Positions 39,242 to 48,516 of a stretch of DNA of 64,000 nucleotides are shown here, piece by piece. Where the stretch lies: NCBI RefSeq assembly GCF_009695875.1, contig NZ_VUNC01000001.1, forward strand, positions 1 to 64,000, given 5' to 3'. The stretch's first letter is position 1, and each line of letters opens with the position of its first letter. The DNA comes from Olsenella porci. GTDB taxonomy: Bacteria; Actinomycetota; Coriobacteriia; Coriobacteriales; Atopobiaceae. The translations under genes and the position numbers were made by a program. A model generated the notes under the pieces. That model worked only from the letters and a program-made list of their open reading frames with translations. It had not been told where the DNA came from and searched no databases.

Positions 39242-39907
39242 ATGAACGACAACTTGAACACTGGCAGGCATGCAACGGGGTCCCGTCCCCGCAGGGAGCA
39301 TCCCGTTGATGCGGCGAGGGTTCCCGACCCCCTGTCGGCGACGCCGCTCGAGGAGGACCTGGCTCCCACCCAAGGCAACCCGGCTCCCGCGGAGCCCTCG
39401 GCTGATGCCCGCACCGACGTCCCCTCCTGGCTCCAGCAAGACGAGCAGACGACGGGCGACCGTGCCCAGGCTCCCGTGGAGCCACAGGCGCCCGCCCAGG
39501 GGCAGGGCGCACCGAGGCCACAGCAGGCCCAGCCGCAGCGCACGCCGACCCCGGAGTATCGCCAGCGCTACGTTCGCCAGCGCGCCCCGCATCGCACGCA
39601 GGCCGCCATCAACGACCTGGAGCAGGACGTGAGCTACCCCGACGGGTACACCCACAACTCCAACATCACGGTTGGCGGCGGTGCCTTCTCCGGCGGTGCC
39701 AAGTACCGCCGCGGCCGCGGGAGCATGGACCGCATCCAGAGGGGGCAGTACGGACGCTACCTCGAGATCCCCAAGGGGCGCAGGTCCATCTTCGCCTCGC
39801 GCGAGCGCGCGCGACGCCGCAGGTCGATCCTCTCCCTCATCGTGGTCGTGGCCCTTCTCGTCATCGTCGCCGTCATCATCTGGCGCCTGATGGGAGCCGC
39901 AGGCTAG
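39242..39907 (+). CDS. Hypothetical single-pass membrane protein with proline/glutamine-rich cytoplasmic part
   Basis: I do not recognise a family. The 221-residue protein has a disordered N-terminal half rich in P, Q, A and T, then a basic segment (YRQRYVRQRAPHRTQ), NITVGGGAFSGGAKYRRGRG, a basic stretch RERARRRR and a C-terminal transmembrane helix around 198-216 (SLIVVVALLVIVAVIIW). A positive patch just before the helix predicts the long N-terminal part inside the cell, as a tail-anchored protein. ATG at 39242 follows GGAGG. It is convergent with a small acidic protein gene 14 bp away. Confidence 0.75.
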   Translation: MNDNLNTGRHATGSRPRREHPVDAARVPDPLSATPLEEDLAPTQGNPAPAEPSADARTDVPSWLQQDEQTTGDRAQAPVEPQAPAQGQGAPRPQQAQPQRTPTPEYRQRYVRQRAPHRTQAAINDLEQDVSYPDGYTHNSNITVGGGAFSGGAKYRRGRGSMDRIQRGQYGRYLEIPKGRRSIFASRERARRRRSILSLIVVVALLVIVAVIIWRLMGAAG

Positions 39908-39921
39908 CGACCAGGCAAGCG

Positions 39922-40164
39922 CTAGTCCCAGGGATCGCGCTCGAAGAGCGGCTCGCGCCTTGCCGGGCGGTCGGAGTACGGGTCGTACCCGTCGTCGTCC
40001 TCGTTTGGCGCGCGCAGGAACTCGCTTCTCGGCCCCTTTGGGCGAGTGCCCTTGCCGGCGTTGGCACCTAGGCTCACGTCGCCTTTGCTCTCGCGATTCC
40101 CAGCGTCACCCTCCTCGTCATCGAGCAGGTCGTCGTCCTCCATAGGCTCCTCGTCAGCGTCCAC
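39922..40164 (-). CDS. Small acidic hypothetical protein downstream of the PASTA protein gene
   Basis: An 80-residue protein, rich in D and E at both ends with a short basic middle (GKGTRPKGPRSEF). No known domain was recognised. The start is GTG at 40164 with a strong GGGGAGGGG upstream, and it begins 39 bp after the PASTA gene stop on the same strand, which supports it as a real, co-transcribed gene. Confidence 0.65.
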   Translation of the reverse strand: MDADEEPMEDDDLLDDEEGDAGNRESKGDVSLGANAGKGTRPKGPRSEFLRAPNEDDDGYDPYSDRPARREPLFERDPWD

Positions 40165-40203
40165 TGCCCCTCCCCTTTCGCCCTGCGCGTTCCCGGCGCA
40201 TCC

Positions 40204-41520
40204 TCACTTGTACACGTCGATGTAGGCCGCCATGTCACAGTAGCTTCCATCAAAGGGCGAGAGGTCGTAGTTTGCGTACAGCGACTTGGGAGCACAGGTC
40301 ACCGAGACGCGCGTGTTGCCCCCCTCGTTCGCGATGAGTACGGTCCACACGAGGTCGTCCATCTCGCCGTACGCGCACACGAACGCAGTCGACGTGTCCT
40401 TGGTCCCAGAGGGGAGCTTGATCGTGGAGTTGTTGCAGCTCCCCCTCATGCCTGTGAGACCACAGAGCGTCATGATTCCCTGGATGGAGTCCTTTGACAG
40501 GTCACTAACCGAGCTAGGCCACTCGGAGCTTGGCACGTCAAAGCGCACGCCCTCGTAGTCGGCTCCCTTGGCCATCACGTTGTCGCTCGAGTTGTTGCTG
40601 GTCTCGAAGGAGTGCGACCAGGGGATGGAGCTGAAGGTGATGGTTCCCTTGTCGCCACCCGAGTAGAGGGCCTGGGCCATGCCGTCCGAGTTGGTGTGCG
40701 AGTACTTGAGGGCAAAGCCCTTGCCGGCGAGGTAGGCGTCGAGCGTCTTGGATGAGTACCCCAGGTAGTCGGCCAGATGATGGTAGTCGGAGGGACCCTT
40801 TCTGGACACCGAGAGCGTGACCTTGGTGCCGTCGAGCCTGGTCCCCTGGGCGGGGGTGGACGAGACTACCGCGCCGCCCTCCTCGTCGGAGTCCACATAG
40901 GTGACGCTTGCGGTGAGACCGGCGTCCTCCAGGAGCTTGGTGGCATCCTCCTCGCTCTTGCCGACCACGTAGGGAACGGTGACTGGCTGCGACACCGTGA
41001 GAGTAACCTTGTCGCGCGAGGTGAAGGTGCTCCCCTCGGCAGGCGAGACGGACAGCACGACGCCGCTGTCACCGTCAGAAGACTGGTACTGGAGCGCGAC
41101 CTCGCCCGCCCCCTCGTCCTCGAGGGCGCTGCGGGCCTCGTCGAGGGTCTTGCCCACCACCTTGGGGATGGTCCGCGCCTTCCCCATGCTCAACGTGACC
41201 GTGCTGCCGGCGTCGACCCTGCTGCCTGCGGCGGGATTGGTGGAGACGGCCTTTCCCACGCCGTCGTCCACGGCGACCTCCTTGACCTTGACCGAGAAGC
41301 CCTTCTCCTGGAGCACCTCGGTTGCGACCGCCTGCGACTTGCCGGCGACCTTGGGGACCGTGCGGCCGCCCCAGAGCTCAAGCCCATACGAGACGAACGC
41401 GCCGCCGCCAACGAGAAGCGCAATCACCAAGGTGACCGCCAAGACGGTGCGGCCGCGGCCGTGCCTCTCGTCGTCGTCCGTGTCGACGGGCATCGGGACG
41501 TCCTCCATGGGATCGCTCAT
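40204..41520 (-). CDS. Membrane-anchored PASTA-domain protein without kinase
   Basis: A 438-residue protein: short acidic cytoplasmic tail (1-20), one transmembrane helix (about 25-45) and three PASTA repeats (about 54-115, 116-184 and 185-250, each with VPxVxGK... and a GTxVTLSVS-like end). A C-terminal domain of about 190 residues of unknown fold contains two Cys-rich spots (TLCGLTGMRGSC, CAPKSLY... SYCDMAAY). PASTA repeats normally bind peptidoglycan fragments on Ser/Thr kinases, but no kinase domain is attached or adjacent. The start at 41520 follows GGGAGG. It probably acts as an extracellular cell-wall sensor or scaffold. Confidence 0.88.
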   Translation of the reverse strand: MSDPMEDVPMPVDTDDDERHGRGRTVLAVTLVIALLVGGGAFVSYGLELWGGRTVPKVAGKSQAVATEVLQEKGFSVKVKEVAVDDGVGKAVSTNPAAGSRVDAGSTVTLSMGKARTIPKVVGKTLDEARSALEDEGAGEVALQYQSSDGDSGVVLSVSPAEGSTFTSRDKVTLTVSQPVTVPYVVGKSEEDATKLLEDAGLTASVTYVDSDEEGGAVVSSTPAQGTRLDGTKVTLSVSRKGPSDYHHLADYLGYSSKTLDAYLAGKGFALKYSHTNSDGMAQALYSGGDKGTITFSSIPWSHSFETSNNSSDNVMAKGADYEGVRFDVPSSEWPSSVSDLSKDSIQGIMTLCGLTGMRGSCNNSTIKLPSGTKDTSTAFVCAYGEMDDLVWTVLIANEGGNTRVSVTCAPKSLYANYDLSPFDGSYCDMAAYIDVYK

Positions 41521-41679
41521 CTCGCATGCCTCCCGTCTTGGCAGGTGGGTTTCTGTTAACGGGATTTTCCCACTTCGCGGTGGCGCGACAAGGCACGCTG
41601 ACACGAGAGCGGCGGCCGCGGGCACTTGATCTGCCCACGGCCGCCGCCGTAATCCTCTTCGCTCGGAAGGCCTCGTCAT

Positions 41680-44367
41680 CTACTCGATGGTGTCGGGCTC
41701 CACGGGACCCTCGTCCGTGCCGGACGCCTCGCGCTCGACCGCGGCGCGAGCCTCCTCCTGGCTCCTCCGGCTGGCCTCCTCGTCGCGCGTGGCGACCAGG
41801 TTGTCGTCCGGGCCCACATCAATGCGAACGGTGTCACCCTCGTGGAGCTTGCCGTCGATGATGAGCGTGGCCACGTTGTCCACCACCTGGCGCTGGATGA
41901 GACGCTTGAGGGGACGCGCGCCGTAGACCGGGTCGAGCCCGTCGAGCGCGAGCGACTGGATGGCGCCGCCGCTCAGCTCGAGCTTGATCCTCTCGCGGTC
42001 GAGGCGCTCGCGGACGTCGCGCAGCTGGATGTCGACGATCTTCTCGATGTCATCGAGACCAAGCGCGTGGAAGACCACGACATCGTCGATGCGGTTAAGG
42101 AACTCGGGCTTGAAGGTCTGCCTCAGGGCATCGTTGACCTGCTTCTGGACCACGTCGGGATCGGTTGAGGCGTTGGCACCCGCAATGAACTGGCTGCCCA
42201 CGTTGCTCGTCATGATGATGATCGTGTTCTTGAAGCTGACCACGCGACCCTGGCCGTCGGTGAGCCTGCCGTCGTCCAGCACCTGGAGCAGGACGTTGAA
42301 GACGTCGGGGTGCGCCTTCTCCATCTCGTCTAGCAGGATGACGCTGTACGGACGCCTGCGGACCGCCTCGGTGAGCTGACCGCCCTCGTCGTAGCCCACG
42401 TATCCCGGGGGCGCGCCGATGAGGCGCTGGACGCTGAACTTCTCCATGTACTCGGACATGTCGATGCGCACGAGCGCGCGCTCGTCATCGAACAGGCACT
42501 CGGCAAGCGCCTTGGCAAGCTCCGTCTTGCCTACGCCGGTGGGGCCGAGGAAGAAGAAGCTACCGATGGGACGGTTGGGGTCGGACAGCCCGGCGCGGCT
42601 GCGGCGAACCGCGGCGGCGACGGCCTTCACGGCCTCGTCCTGCCCCACGACGCGCTTGTGGAGCTCCGACTCCAGGTTCTTGAGCTTGTCCATCTCGCCC
42701 TGCATCATCTTGGACACGGGCACGCCGGTCCAGGCGCTCACGACCTCGGCGATCTCCTCGCTGGTGACCTCCTCCTTCAGGATGCCGCCCGCCTCCTGCT
42801 TCTGACTCAGGGCCTTCTCGGCCTCGTCGTACTCCTTCTGCAGGCTGGGGATGGTCGAGTAGCGGAGCTCGGAGGCACGTGCGAGGTCGCCGGCGCGCGT
42901 GACGCGCTCCATCTCGGTCTTGGCCTCCTCGATCTTCGCCTTGAGGTCCTGGACGTGGTCGATGGCGCCCTTCTCGTTCTGCCAGTTGGCCTTCATGCCG
43001 TCGAGCTTCTCGCGCGTGGTGGCTATCTCCTTGCGAAGGGCCTCAAGACGCTCGCGGCTCGCGGCGTCCTCCTCCTTCATGAGGGCTTGCTCCTCGATCT
43101 GCATCTGGGTGAGCTGGCGGTCAACCGCATCGATGTCGGCGGGCATAGAGTCGAGCTCCATGCGCAGGCGAGACGCGGCCTCGTCCACCAGGTCGATGGC
43201 CTTGTCCGGCAGGAAGCGGTCGCTGATGTAACGGTTGCTGAGGTCGGCGGCGGAGACGAGCGCGGCATCCGTGATGCGCACACGGTGGTGCTGCTCGTAC
43301 TTCTCCTTCAGGCCGCGGAGGATGCTGATGGTCTCCTCCACGGAGGGCTCGCTCACCATGACCGTCTGGAACCTGCGGGCGAGTGCCTGGTCCTTCTCGA
43401 TGTACTTGCGGTACTCATCCAGCGTGGTGGCGCCGATGGCATGGAGCTCGCCACGTGCGAGGGCGGGCTTGAGGATGTTGCCGGCGTCCATGGAACCCTC
43501 GGTCGCACCGGCGCCCACGATGGTGTGGAGCTCGTCTATGAACAGGATGATCCTGCCGTTGGACTTCTCCACCTCCTTGAGGACGCTCTTGAGGCGATCC
43601 TCAAACTCGCCACGGTACTTTGCGCCGGCGACCAGCGCGCTCATGTCGAGCTCGATGATCTCCTTATCGCGAATGGTCGAGGGCACGTCGCCGGCGACGA
43701 TGCGCTCCGCAAGGCCCTCGACGATTGCCGTCTTGCCAACGCCGGGCTCGCCGATGAGAACGGGGTTGTTCTTGGTACGGCGCGAGAGCACCTGGATGGT
43801 GCGGCGAATCTCCTCCACACGGCCGATGACGGGATCGAGCTTGCCCTGGCGCGCCATGTTGGTCACGTTGCGCCCATAGTGCTCCAGCGCCTCGAATTCG
43901 GTCTTGGCGTCCTGCGAGGTCACCCTGTCGTCACCGCGAAGATCGTTGAACGCCTCCTGCACGCGATTGGACGTGACGCCCATGCTCTTGAGCGCGCTGC
44001 CAGCGGACGTCTTGTCGTCGGCGAGGGCGCACAGCAGGTGCTCGCTCGTCACGTACGAGTCGCCCATCTTGCCGGCAAGCTTCTCGGCGGCGTCGCCCAC
44101 CTTCACGAGCTCGTTGGAGAGCCCCATCTGCGAGGCGTCGCCCGACACCTGTGGCTCGCGCGCCATGGCATCGTCCACCTGCGCCTCGAGCTGCGCCGGA
44201 TCCGCGCCCACGCGCTCGATGATCGCGCTGATGTTCCTCTCGCCCGAGGAGAGGAGGGCCTTGAGGAGGTGTATCGGCTGGACCTGCCCAGCCGAGTGGT
44301 CCGCCGCTATGGAGAGCGCGGACTGCAGGGCCTCCTGGGCCGTCACTGCCCACTTGTCAAATCTCAT
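41680..44367 (-). CDS. clpB: ATP-dependent disaggregase ClpB
   Basis: ClpB (895 residues) is a hexameric AAA+ chaperone that works with DnaK to rescue aggregated proteins. The N-domain begins [14 protein letters not shown]; the first AAA module has GEPGVGKT and the second GPTGVGKT. Between them is the ClpB-specific coiled-coil middle domain (about 400-520, rich in E, K and R). The tail is a short acidic extension. ATG at 44367 is used; GTG at 44373 with GAGAGG four bases upstream is also possible. The HspR-type repeat lies about 95 bp upstream. Confidence 0.97.
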   Translation of the reverse strand: MRFDKWAVTAQEALQSALSIAADHSAGQVQPIHLLKALLSSGERNISAIIERVGADPAQLEAQVDDAMAREPQVSGDASQMGLSNELVKVGDAAEKLAGKMGDSYVTSEHLLCALADDKTSAGSALKSMGVTSNRVQEAFNDLRGDDRVTSQDAKTEFEALEHYGRNVTNMARQGKLDPVIGRVEEIRRTIQVLSRRTKNNPVLIGEPGVGKTAIVEGLAERIVAGDVPSTIRDKEIIELDMSALVAGAKYRGEFEDRLKSVLKEVEKSNGRIILFIDELHTIVGAGATEGSMDAGNILKPALARGELHAIGATTLDEYRKYIEKDQALARRFQTVMVSEPSVEETISILRGLKEKYEQHHRVRITDAALVSAADLSNRYISDRFLPDKAIDLVDEAASRLRMELDSMPADIDAVDRQLTQMQIEEQALMKEEDAASRERLEALRKEIATTREKLDGMKANWQNEKGAIDHVQDLKAKIEEAKTEMERVTRAGDLARASELRYSTIPSLQKEYDEAEKALSQKQEAGGILKEEVTSEEIAEVVSAWTGVPVSKMMQGEMDKLKNLESELHKRVVGQDEAVKAVAAAVRRSRAGLSDPNRPIGSFFFLGPTGVGKTELAKALAECLFDDERALVRIDMSEYMEKFSVQRLIGAPPGYVGYDEGGQLTEAVRRRPYSVILLDEMEKAHPDVFNVLLQVLDDGRLTDGQGRVVSFKNTIIIMTSNVGSQFIAGANASTDPDVVQKQVNDALRQTFKPEFLNRIDDVVVFHALGLDDIEKIVDIQLRDVRERLDRERIKLELSGGAIQSLALDGLDPVYGARPLKRLIQRQVVDNVATLIIDGKLHEGDTVRIDVGPDDNLVATRDEEASRRSQEEARAAVEREASGTDEGPVEPDTIE

Positions 44368-44461
44368 ACACACATCACCTCTCCGTCCCTGCAAGGCAGA
44401 GCCTGCGGGATCGCTGCTTATCGCAGGTTATTGTTCCCGCATCAACTGGTTCGTATACATT

Positions 44462-44484
44462 ATCTAAGTCTATGTATGTTAGAT
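44462..44484 (-). promoter_or_regulatory. HspR-type operator of clpB
   Basis: Plus-strand TCTAAGT-N7-TGTTAGA, arms of 7 bp and a 7-bp spacer. The 18-base core TATACATTATCTAAGTCT is identical to that in front of dnaK. On the minus strand the arm merges with GATAAT, a -10-like element, so binding would block the promoter. Confidence 0.7.
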
Positions 44485-44501
44485 TTTCTGACTCTGTAAG
44501 C

Positions 44502-44539
44502 AAAAGGCGACCGGAGGCATCTCTCCCCCGGTCGCCTTT
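44502..44539 (-). terminator. Intrinsic terminator of the Arc/SPFH unit
   Basis: A 12-bp perfect stem AAAGGCGACCGG/CCGGTCGCCTTT with TTTT on the minus-strand side, 25 bases after the Arc gene stop and just ahead of the clpB operator. Confidence 0.85.
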
Positions 44540-44563
44540 GCACACCCGTCGTGTCGTCCGGCC

Positions 44564-44761
44564 CTACTCGTCGTTTCGTACGCGCTTGCGGTCCTCGTCG
44601 GCCCCGCCCCTCCCCGGAAGGCGACCCGCGCGCCTCAGAGCGTCCCGCAAGATCCACTCGACCTGCGCGTTGGCACTCCTCATATCGTCCGCCGCCCAGC
44701 GTTCGACAGCGGCCCAGACCTCTGGGTCAATGCGAAGCGGATACTGCTTTCGTGCCGACAT
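44564..44761 (-). CDS. Arc-like ribbon-helix-helix DNA-binding protein
   Basis: A 65-residue protein. The N-terminal ribbon KQYPLRIDPEVWAAVERWA and the helix DDMRSANAQVEWILRDALRRAG match the ribbon-helix-helix fold of Arc/CopG repressors, followed by a basic tail. The start at 44761 follows GGGGGAG. It lies 40 bp downstream of an SPFH gene and is likely co-transcribed; no toxin gene is seen beside it. Probable targets are unknown, but regulation of its own operon is usual for the fold. Confidence 0.82.
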   Translation of the reverse strand: MSARKQYPLRIDPEVWAAVERWAADDMRSANAQVEWILRDALRRAGRLPGRGGADEDRKRVRNDE

Positions 44762-44801
44762 GAGCGACTCCCCCGACGGACTCGACGTGCCTTCCTGCAG
44801 C

Positions 44802-45803
44802 CTACTGATAGAGCGAGCCGGCGTTGAGGACGGGCTGGGCGTCGGACTCGCCACACAGCACGACCATCAGGTTTGACGCCATGACTGCCTTTCGGTCCTC
44901 GTCAAACTCCACCACGCCATCGTCGGACAGCTGGGTCAGCGCCATGTCCACCATCGAGACAGCGCCCTCCACGATCTTCTTGCGTGCGGCGATCACCGCC
45001 TCCGCCTGCTGGCGGCGCAGCATGGCCTGCGCAATCTCCGGTGCATAGGCAAGGTGGGTGAGACGGGCGTCATCCACCGTCACGCCCGCCGGAGCGAGCC
45101 TGCGGTCAAGCTCCGCCTTGAGAGTCTCGCCCACCTCCTCGATGTTGGAGCGCAGGGTGATGGAGGAGGAGTCCGCCTCGTCATCCTCCATGTGGTCATA
45201 GGCGTAGACGCTCGCGACATGCCTGAGCGCGGTCTCGGTCTGCATCGAGACGAAGCTCTCGTAGTCGTCCACGTCGAAGACCGCCTTGGCCGTGTCTTCG
45301 ACGTGCCACACAACCACGGTCGCGATCTCGATGGGGTTACCCATCTTGTCGTTCACCTTCAGGCGGTCACCGTTGAGCGTGCGCGCACGCGTCGAGATGA
45401 TCGAGCCGTGCTTGCGCCCGCCCAGGGAACGCGCGCCGACGCTCGAGCCGTCGTCCAGGGCATCCGAGCTCCTGCCAAGGCTCCGCGCATAGAGCGGGTT
45501 CGCCCAGCGGAGTCCATCGTCACGGACGGTTCCCACGTACTTGCCAAAGAGTACGCAGATTCGCGCCTGACCGGGCTGAAGGCTAAAGAAGCCCTTGCTC
45601 AGGAAGGTTGCCGCGATGAAGATGACGATGCTCGTCACCATCATCGCAACGAGGGACCCGGGGGCATCCAGGCCCATCTCGTCGTATGAGTCAACCCCCA
45701 TGGCTGCGGTCACAAACACGTAGACGGACCAGATGTACGCCAGCACCGTCACGCACAGCATGAGCCAGCCACTTGCGGCGTGTGCCTTCTTCTCGGTGGT
45801 CAT
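44802..45803 (-). CDS. SPFH/Band 7 (prohibitin-like) membrane protein
   Basis: A 333-residue protein with two N-terminal transmembrane helices (about 12-35 and 50-68), then an SPFH domain: KGFFSLQPGQARICVLFGKYVGTV, NPIEIATVVVWHVEDTAKAVFDVDDYESFV, and the helical EIAQAMLRRQQAEAVIAARKKIVEGAV. Such proteins form membrane-bound oligomeric scaffolds. The start at 45803 follows AAAGGA. It is followed by the Arc-like protein gene, a pairing that appears in other actinobacteria by my recollection, so joint function is inferred. Confidence 0.9.
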   Translation of the reverse strand: MTTEKKAHAASGWLMLCVTVLAYIWSVYVFVTAAMGVDSYDEMGLDAPGSLVAMMVTSIVIFIAATFLSKGFFSLQPGQARICVLFGKYVGTVRDDGLRWANPLYARSLGRSSDALDDGSSVGARSLGGRKHGSIISTRARTLNGDRLKVNDKMGNPIEIATVVVWHVEDTAKAVFDVDDYESFVSMQTETALRHVASVYAYDHMEDDEADSSSITLRSNIEEVGETLKAELDRRLAPAGVTVDDARLTHLAYAPEIAQAMLRRQQAEAVIAARKKIVEGAVSMVDMALTQLSDDGVVEFDEDRKAVMASNLMVVLCGESDAQPVLNAGSLYQ

Positions 45804-46024
45804 CAGGGTTCCTTTCGCTCGCAGGGAACGCGTCCCCCGGTTGGGGATGCCATTCTCGTTGAGGGAATTCTGATATCACTTCGATTTCTCTTCAATACCA
45901 TTCGCCGACAGGTTTTGGCAATGTGTCCAACAAAAAGCGGCAGCTGAGAGGTCCTCCCCCCTCGGCCACCGCAGCACGCCCGGCTACCCACATACATCAA
46001 GTCGTGGCGTTCTCCTACGCACCC

Positions 46025-47179
46025 CTATTCCAGCGTGCGCATGAACGCGGAGATTGCCGCAAGGCCCTTGCGCAAGTTGTCAGGGTTGTCCGAGTACGCG
46101 TAGCCAATGCGCATGCTGTGAGGCTCCTCGAAGGCGTCGCCCGGAGTGACCAGCGCCCCGGTGGTCTGGACCATGTCCACGCAGAAGTCGTAGGAGTCGA
46201 TGTCGTAGTCGTAATACACGAGGGCGGTCGTTCCTGCCTCCGGCCTCACGAACGAGAGGTGCGGCTCGGAGTCGACCCACTCCTGCAGAACGTTCAGGTT
46301 CTGGCGGACGATGCGGTGGCTGCGCTCTAGGACGGCATCGCGATGGGCAAGTGCGTACGCAGCGACCTCCTCGTCAAAGAGCCCGCAGCTGATGAGGCTG
46401 TAGTCGCGGTGGCTCAGCAGGTCGTGGCGCAGCTTCTCGTCCTTCGTGATGCACCATCCCAGGCGGATTCCCGCCATGGACCATACCTTGGACATGGAGC
46501 TCACGACCACGGCCTTTTCGTACAGGTCGATCGGCGACGTGGTGAAGGCGTCGCTGTCCTGGACCAGCAGACGGTAGACCTCGTCGAACACGAGCCACGC
46601 GTCATGCTTGCTGGCCACCTCCACGATGCTGCGAATCTCCTCCTCCGAGAGGAGCGCACCAGTGGGGTTATCGGGGTTGTTGATGCAGATGACCTTGACG
46701 TCACTCCCGCAGAGCTCGTCGAGACGCTTCGCGTCAACGTGGTAGTGCCGCTCCTTCTCGAGGTGCAGTATGTCGACCTTGGCGCCGCACATCTCTGGAA
46801 TCGAATAGAGCTGCTGGTAGGTGGGCATAACCGAGACCACATGGTCACCCGGCTCGCAAAGGGTCGTGAGCACCAGGTGGTTTGCTCCGGCGGCGCCGTG
46901 CGTAGGGATCACATGACACGGCTGGACCGTCTGATACAGGCCGCAGATGCCCTCGAGGAACTTGGGGTTGCCCTCGATGTCGCCATAGGTCAGTCGGCGA
47001 GCGCAGAATTCGTTCAGGAAGGCGTCGCGCGCGGCGCGTCCCGCGTCGGCCGAGCCCTCGCACAGCTCAAACAACTCATCGAGCGAAATCGAGTAGGTAC
47101 AGGTCTCCGCAACGTTGTACTTGCACTTGGTCTCCCAGGAGTTCATCCACTGCTCGACCTTGAAGTCCTTGATCTTCAT
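46025..47179 (-). CDS. Class I/II aminotransferase, second of the cyclodeaminase-linked pair
   Basis: A 384-residue PLP enzyme. Landmarks are the N-terminal MKIKDFKVEQWMNSWE, RRLTYGDIEGNPKF, THGAAGANHLVL, CINNPDNPTGALLS, VFDEVYR, Schiff-base Lys in SSMSKVWSMAGIRLGW and C-terminal SMRIGYAY. The N-terminal segment recalls the capreomycidine-synthase-like aminotransferase group, though this is from memory and low confidence. It lies 68 bp after the ornithine-cyclodeaminase-like gene; together they look like an amino-acid catabolic pair. The start at 47179 follows GGAGG. Confidence 0.88.
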   Translation of the reverse strand: MKIKDFKVEQWMNSWETKCKYNVAETCTYSISLDELFELCEGSADAGRAARDAFLNEFCARRLTYGDIEGNPKFLEGICGLYQTVQPCHVIPTHGAAGANHLVLTTLCEPGDHVVSVMPTYQQLYSIPEMCGAKVDILHLEKERHYHVDAKRLDELCGSDVKVICINNPDNPTGALLSEEEIRSIVEVASKHDAWLVFDEVYRLLVQDSDAFTTSPIDLYEKAVVVSSMSKVWSMAGIRLGWCITKDEKLRHDLLSHRDYSLISCGLFDEEVAAYALAHRDAVLERSHRIVRQNLNVLQEWVDSEPHLSFVRPEAGTTALVYYDYDIDSYDFCVDMVQTTGALVTPGDAFEEPHSMRIGYAYSDNPDNLRKGLAAISAFMRTLE

Positions 47180-47247
47180 GCTGTCCTCCGTCCCGGGCGC
47201 GGGCGCCCGTCATTCATGCGTCAGATTCCCTCGAGTGCAGCCGGAAC

Positions 47248-48270
47248 CTAGAACTCCACCGTGGTCCCCAGGCCGCGCTCGACCGCACGGTCATACGCCA
47301 TGCGGGAGGCAGCCAGGTCCTGCACCGCGATGCCGGAGGTGTCAAACACCGTAACCTGCTCGTCGGACGTACGTCCAACAGCCTTGCCCGCAATGACCTC
47401 GCCCAGCTCGGCGACGATGTCATCCGCCGTGATGGCCCCCTGGCTCACGGGAACCTCGAGCTCGCCGGACGCGATCGACTGTGCCCGGTCATCCACGTAG
47501 AGGCGGGCGCTGCTGACCAGCTTGGAGGAGAGCTCTTGCTTGCCCTCCATGTCGGCACCAACGGCGGAGATGTGCGTGCCCGGCTTCACCCACTCCGCCT
47601 GGATGATTGGCTCGGTCGCCGGGGTGACCGTGATGATCGCATCCGCCTTGCGAGCGGCCTCCTCCCCACTCGCAACCGCGACGATCTGGTAGGAGCGCTC
47701 GACGCCCGCCTGGGAGAGAATCTGTGCCACCTGTTCGCGCATCAGCTCCACGCGGGACTCCGGCGCCTCCTCCTTGCGGGGGTCCCAGACCTCGACGCGT
47801 TCAATCGACTCGCAGGCGGCAAGGGTCGCCGCCACCACGAAGGTGCTCATGTGGCCCGCGCCGGCAACCATCAGGTTGCGGGCATCCTTCCGAGCCAGCC
47901 ACTTGACGCCCAGTGCGGCAGCCGCGCCGGTGCGCAGCCCCGTGATGGCGGAGGCGTTGAGCAGACCGAGGGGTGCGCCCGTGGTGTCATCGCACAGCAG
48001 CGTGGTGCCATAGATTTCCGGGAGGCCACGACTCGGGTTGCGGGAGAACCATGCCGTTAGCTTGAGACCAAAGAGCCCGCTCGCGGAAAGCTCGCCCGAG
48101 CGGATATCCATGTCGGAAACGCCCGGCTCAAACTGCTCGTACACCATCGGCCATGCGGTACCCTCGCCCCCTGCCTTCTGGCGGTATGCGTCCTCGACCG
48201 CCGCAACCGCATCGGTCACGGAAAGGACCTTCGAGATGTCATCCGCCGAGAGAACCCTGATCTGCGCCAT
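47248..48270 (-). CDS. Ornithine cyclodeaminase / mu-crystallin family protein
   Basis: A 340-residue NAD(P)-binding protein. LLNASAITGLRTGAAAALGVKWLARKD is the family signature, with the dinucleotide motif VAGAGHMSTFVVAATLAACESIERVEVWDPRK, then GADMEGKQEL and a C-terminal DTSGIAVQDLAASRMAYDRA. Members convert ornithine to proline, or act as alanine or related imino-acid dehydrogenases; specificity is not visible. The ribosome site is weak (GGATGAG). It is divergent from a PucR-type regulator, which likely controls it. Confidence 0.9.
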   Translation of the reverse strand: MAQIRVLSADDISKVLSVTDAVAAVEDAYRQKAGGEGTAWPMVYEQFEPGVSDMDIRSGELSASGLFGLKLTAWFSRNPSRGLPEIYGTTLLCDDTTGAPLGLLNASAITGLRTGAAAALGVKWLARKDARNLMVAGAGHMSTFVVAATLAACESIERVEVWDPRKEEAPESRVELMREQVAQILSQAGVERSYQIVAVASGEEAARKADAIITVTPATEPIIQAEWVKPGTHISAVGADMEGKQELSSKLVSSARLYVDDRAQSIASGELEVPVSQGAITADDIVAELGEVIAGKAVGRTSDEQVTVFDTSGIAVQDLAASRMAYDRAVERGLGTTVEF

Positions 48271-48360
48271 GTGCTCATCCGTTCTGTCACGGGCTCCTGT
48301 TTCCGGCCTGCCCGTCGCGCGGGCCCCATTGCCCGCACCTCGTATGCCGATGACTCTACG

Positions 48361-48516
48361 CGTGCGTAAGTGTACTTTCGAGGGTTCTGTTTTGTGGTGA
48401 TTTACAATCTGTTTGAACTGTTCTATCTCATATTCATCGGTTCGTTACCATTTATCCCATGCTTATTGTGTTCTTGTACAATTGTCTTATCTGATTTTGT
48501 TAGGTTTTGGGCACTC
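48361..48516. promoter_or_regulatory. AT-rich divergent control region of the PucR/cyclodeaminase cluster
   Basis: A 156-bp AT-rich stretch in otherwise GC-rich DNA between the two divergent starts. It contains two TACAAT elements on the plus strand (48403-48408 and 48477-48482); the second lies in the palindrome TTGTACAA and would start a transcript about 28 nt before the regulator ATG. Regulator-binding sites are expected here but not defined. Confidence 0.45.

Noticed and set aside
42658-44499. 613-residue plus-strand frame opposite clpB
   Set aside because: Antisense to the ClpB reading frame with leucine/histidine-rich random composition; no recognised motif.
44564-44761. Antitoxin of a toxin-antitoxin pair
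   Set aside because: No toxin-like gene is adjacent; the co-directional partner is an SPFH membrane protein.
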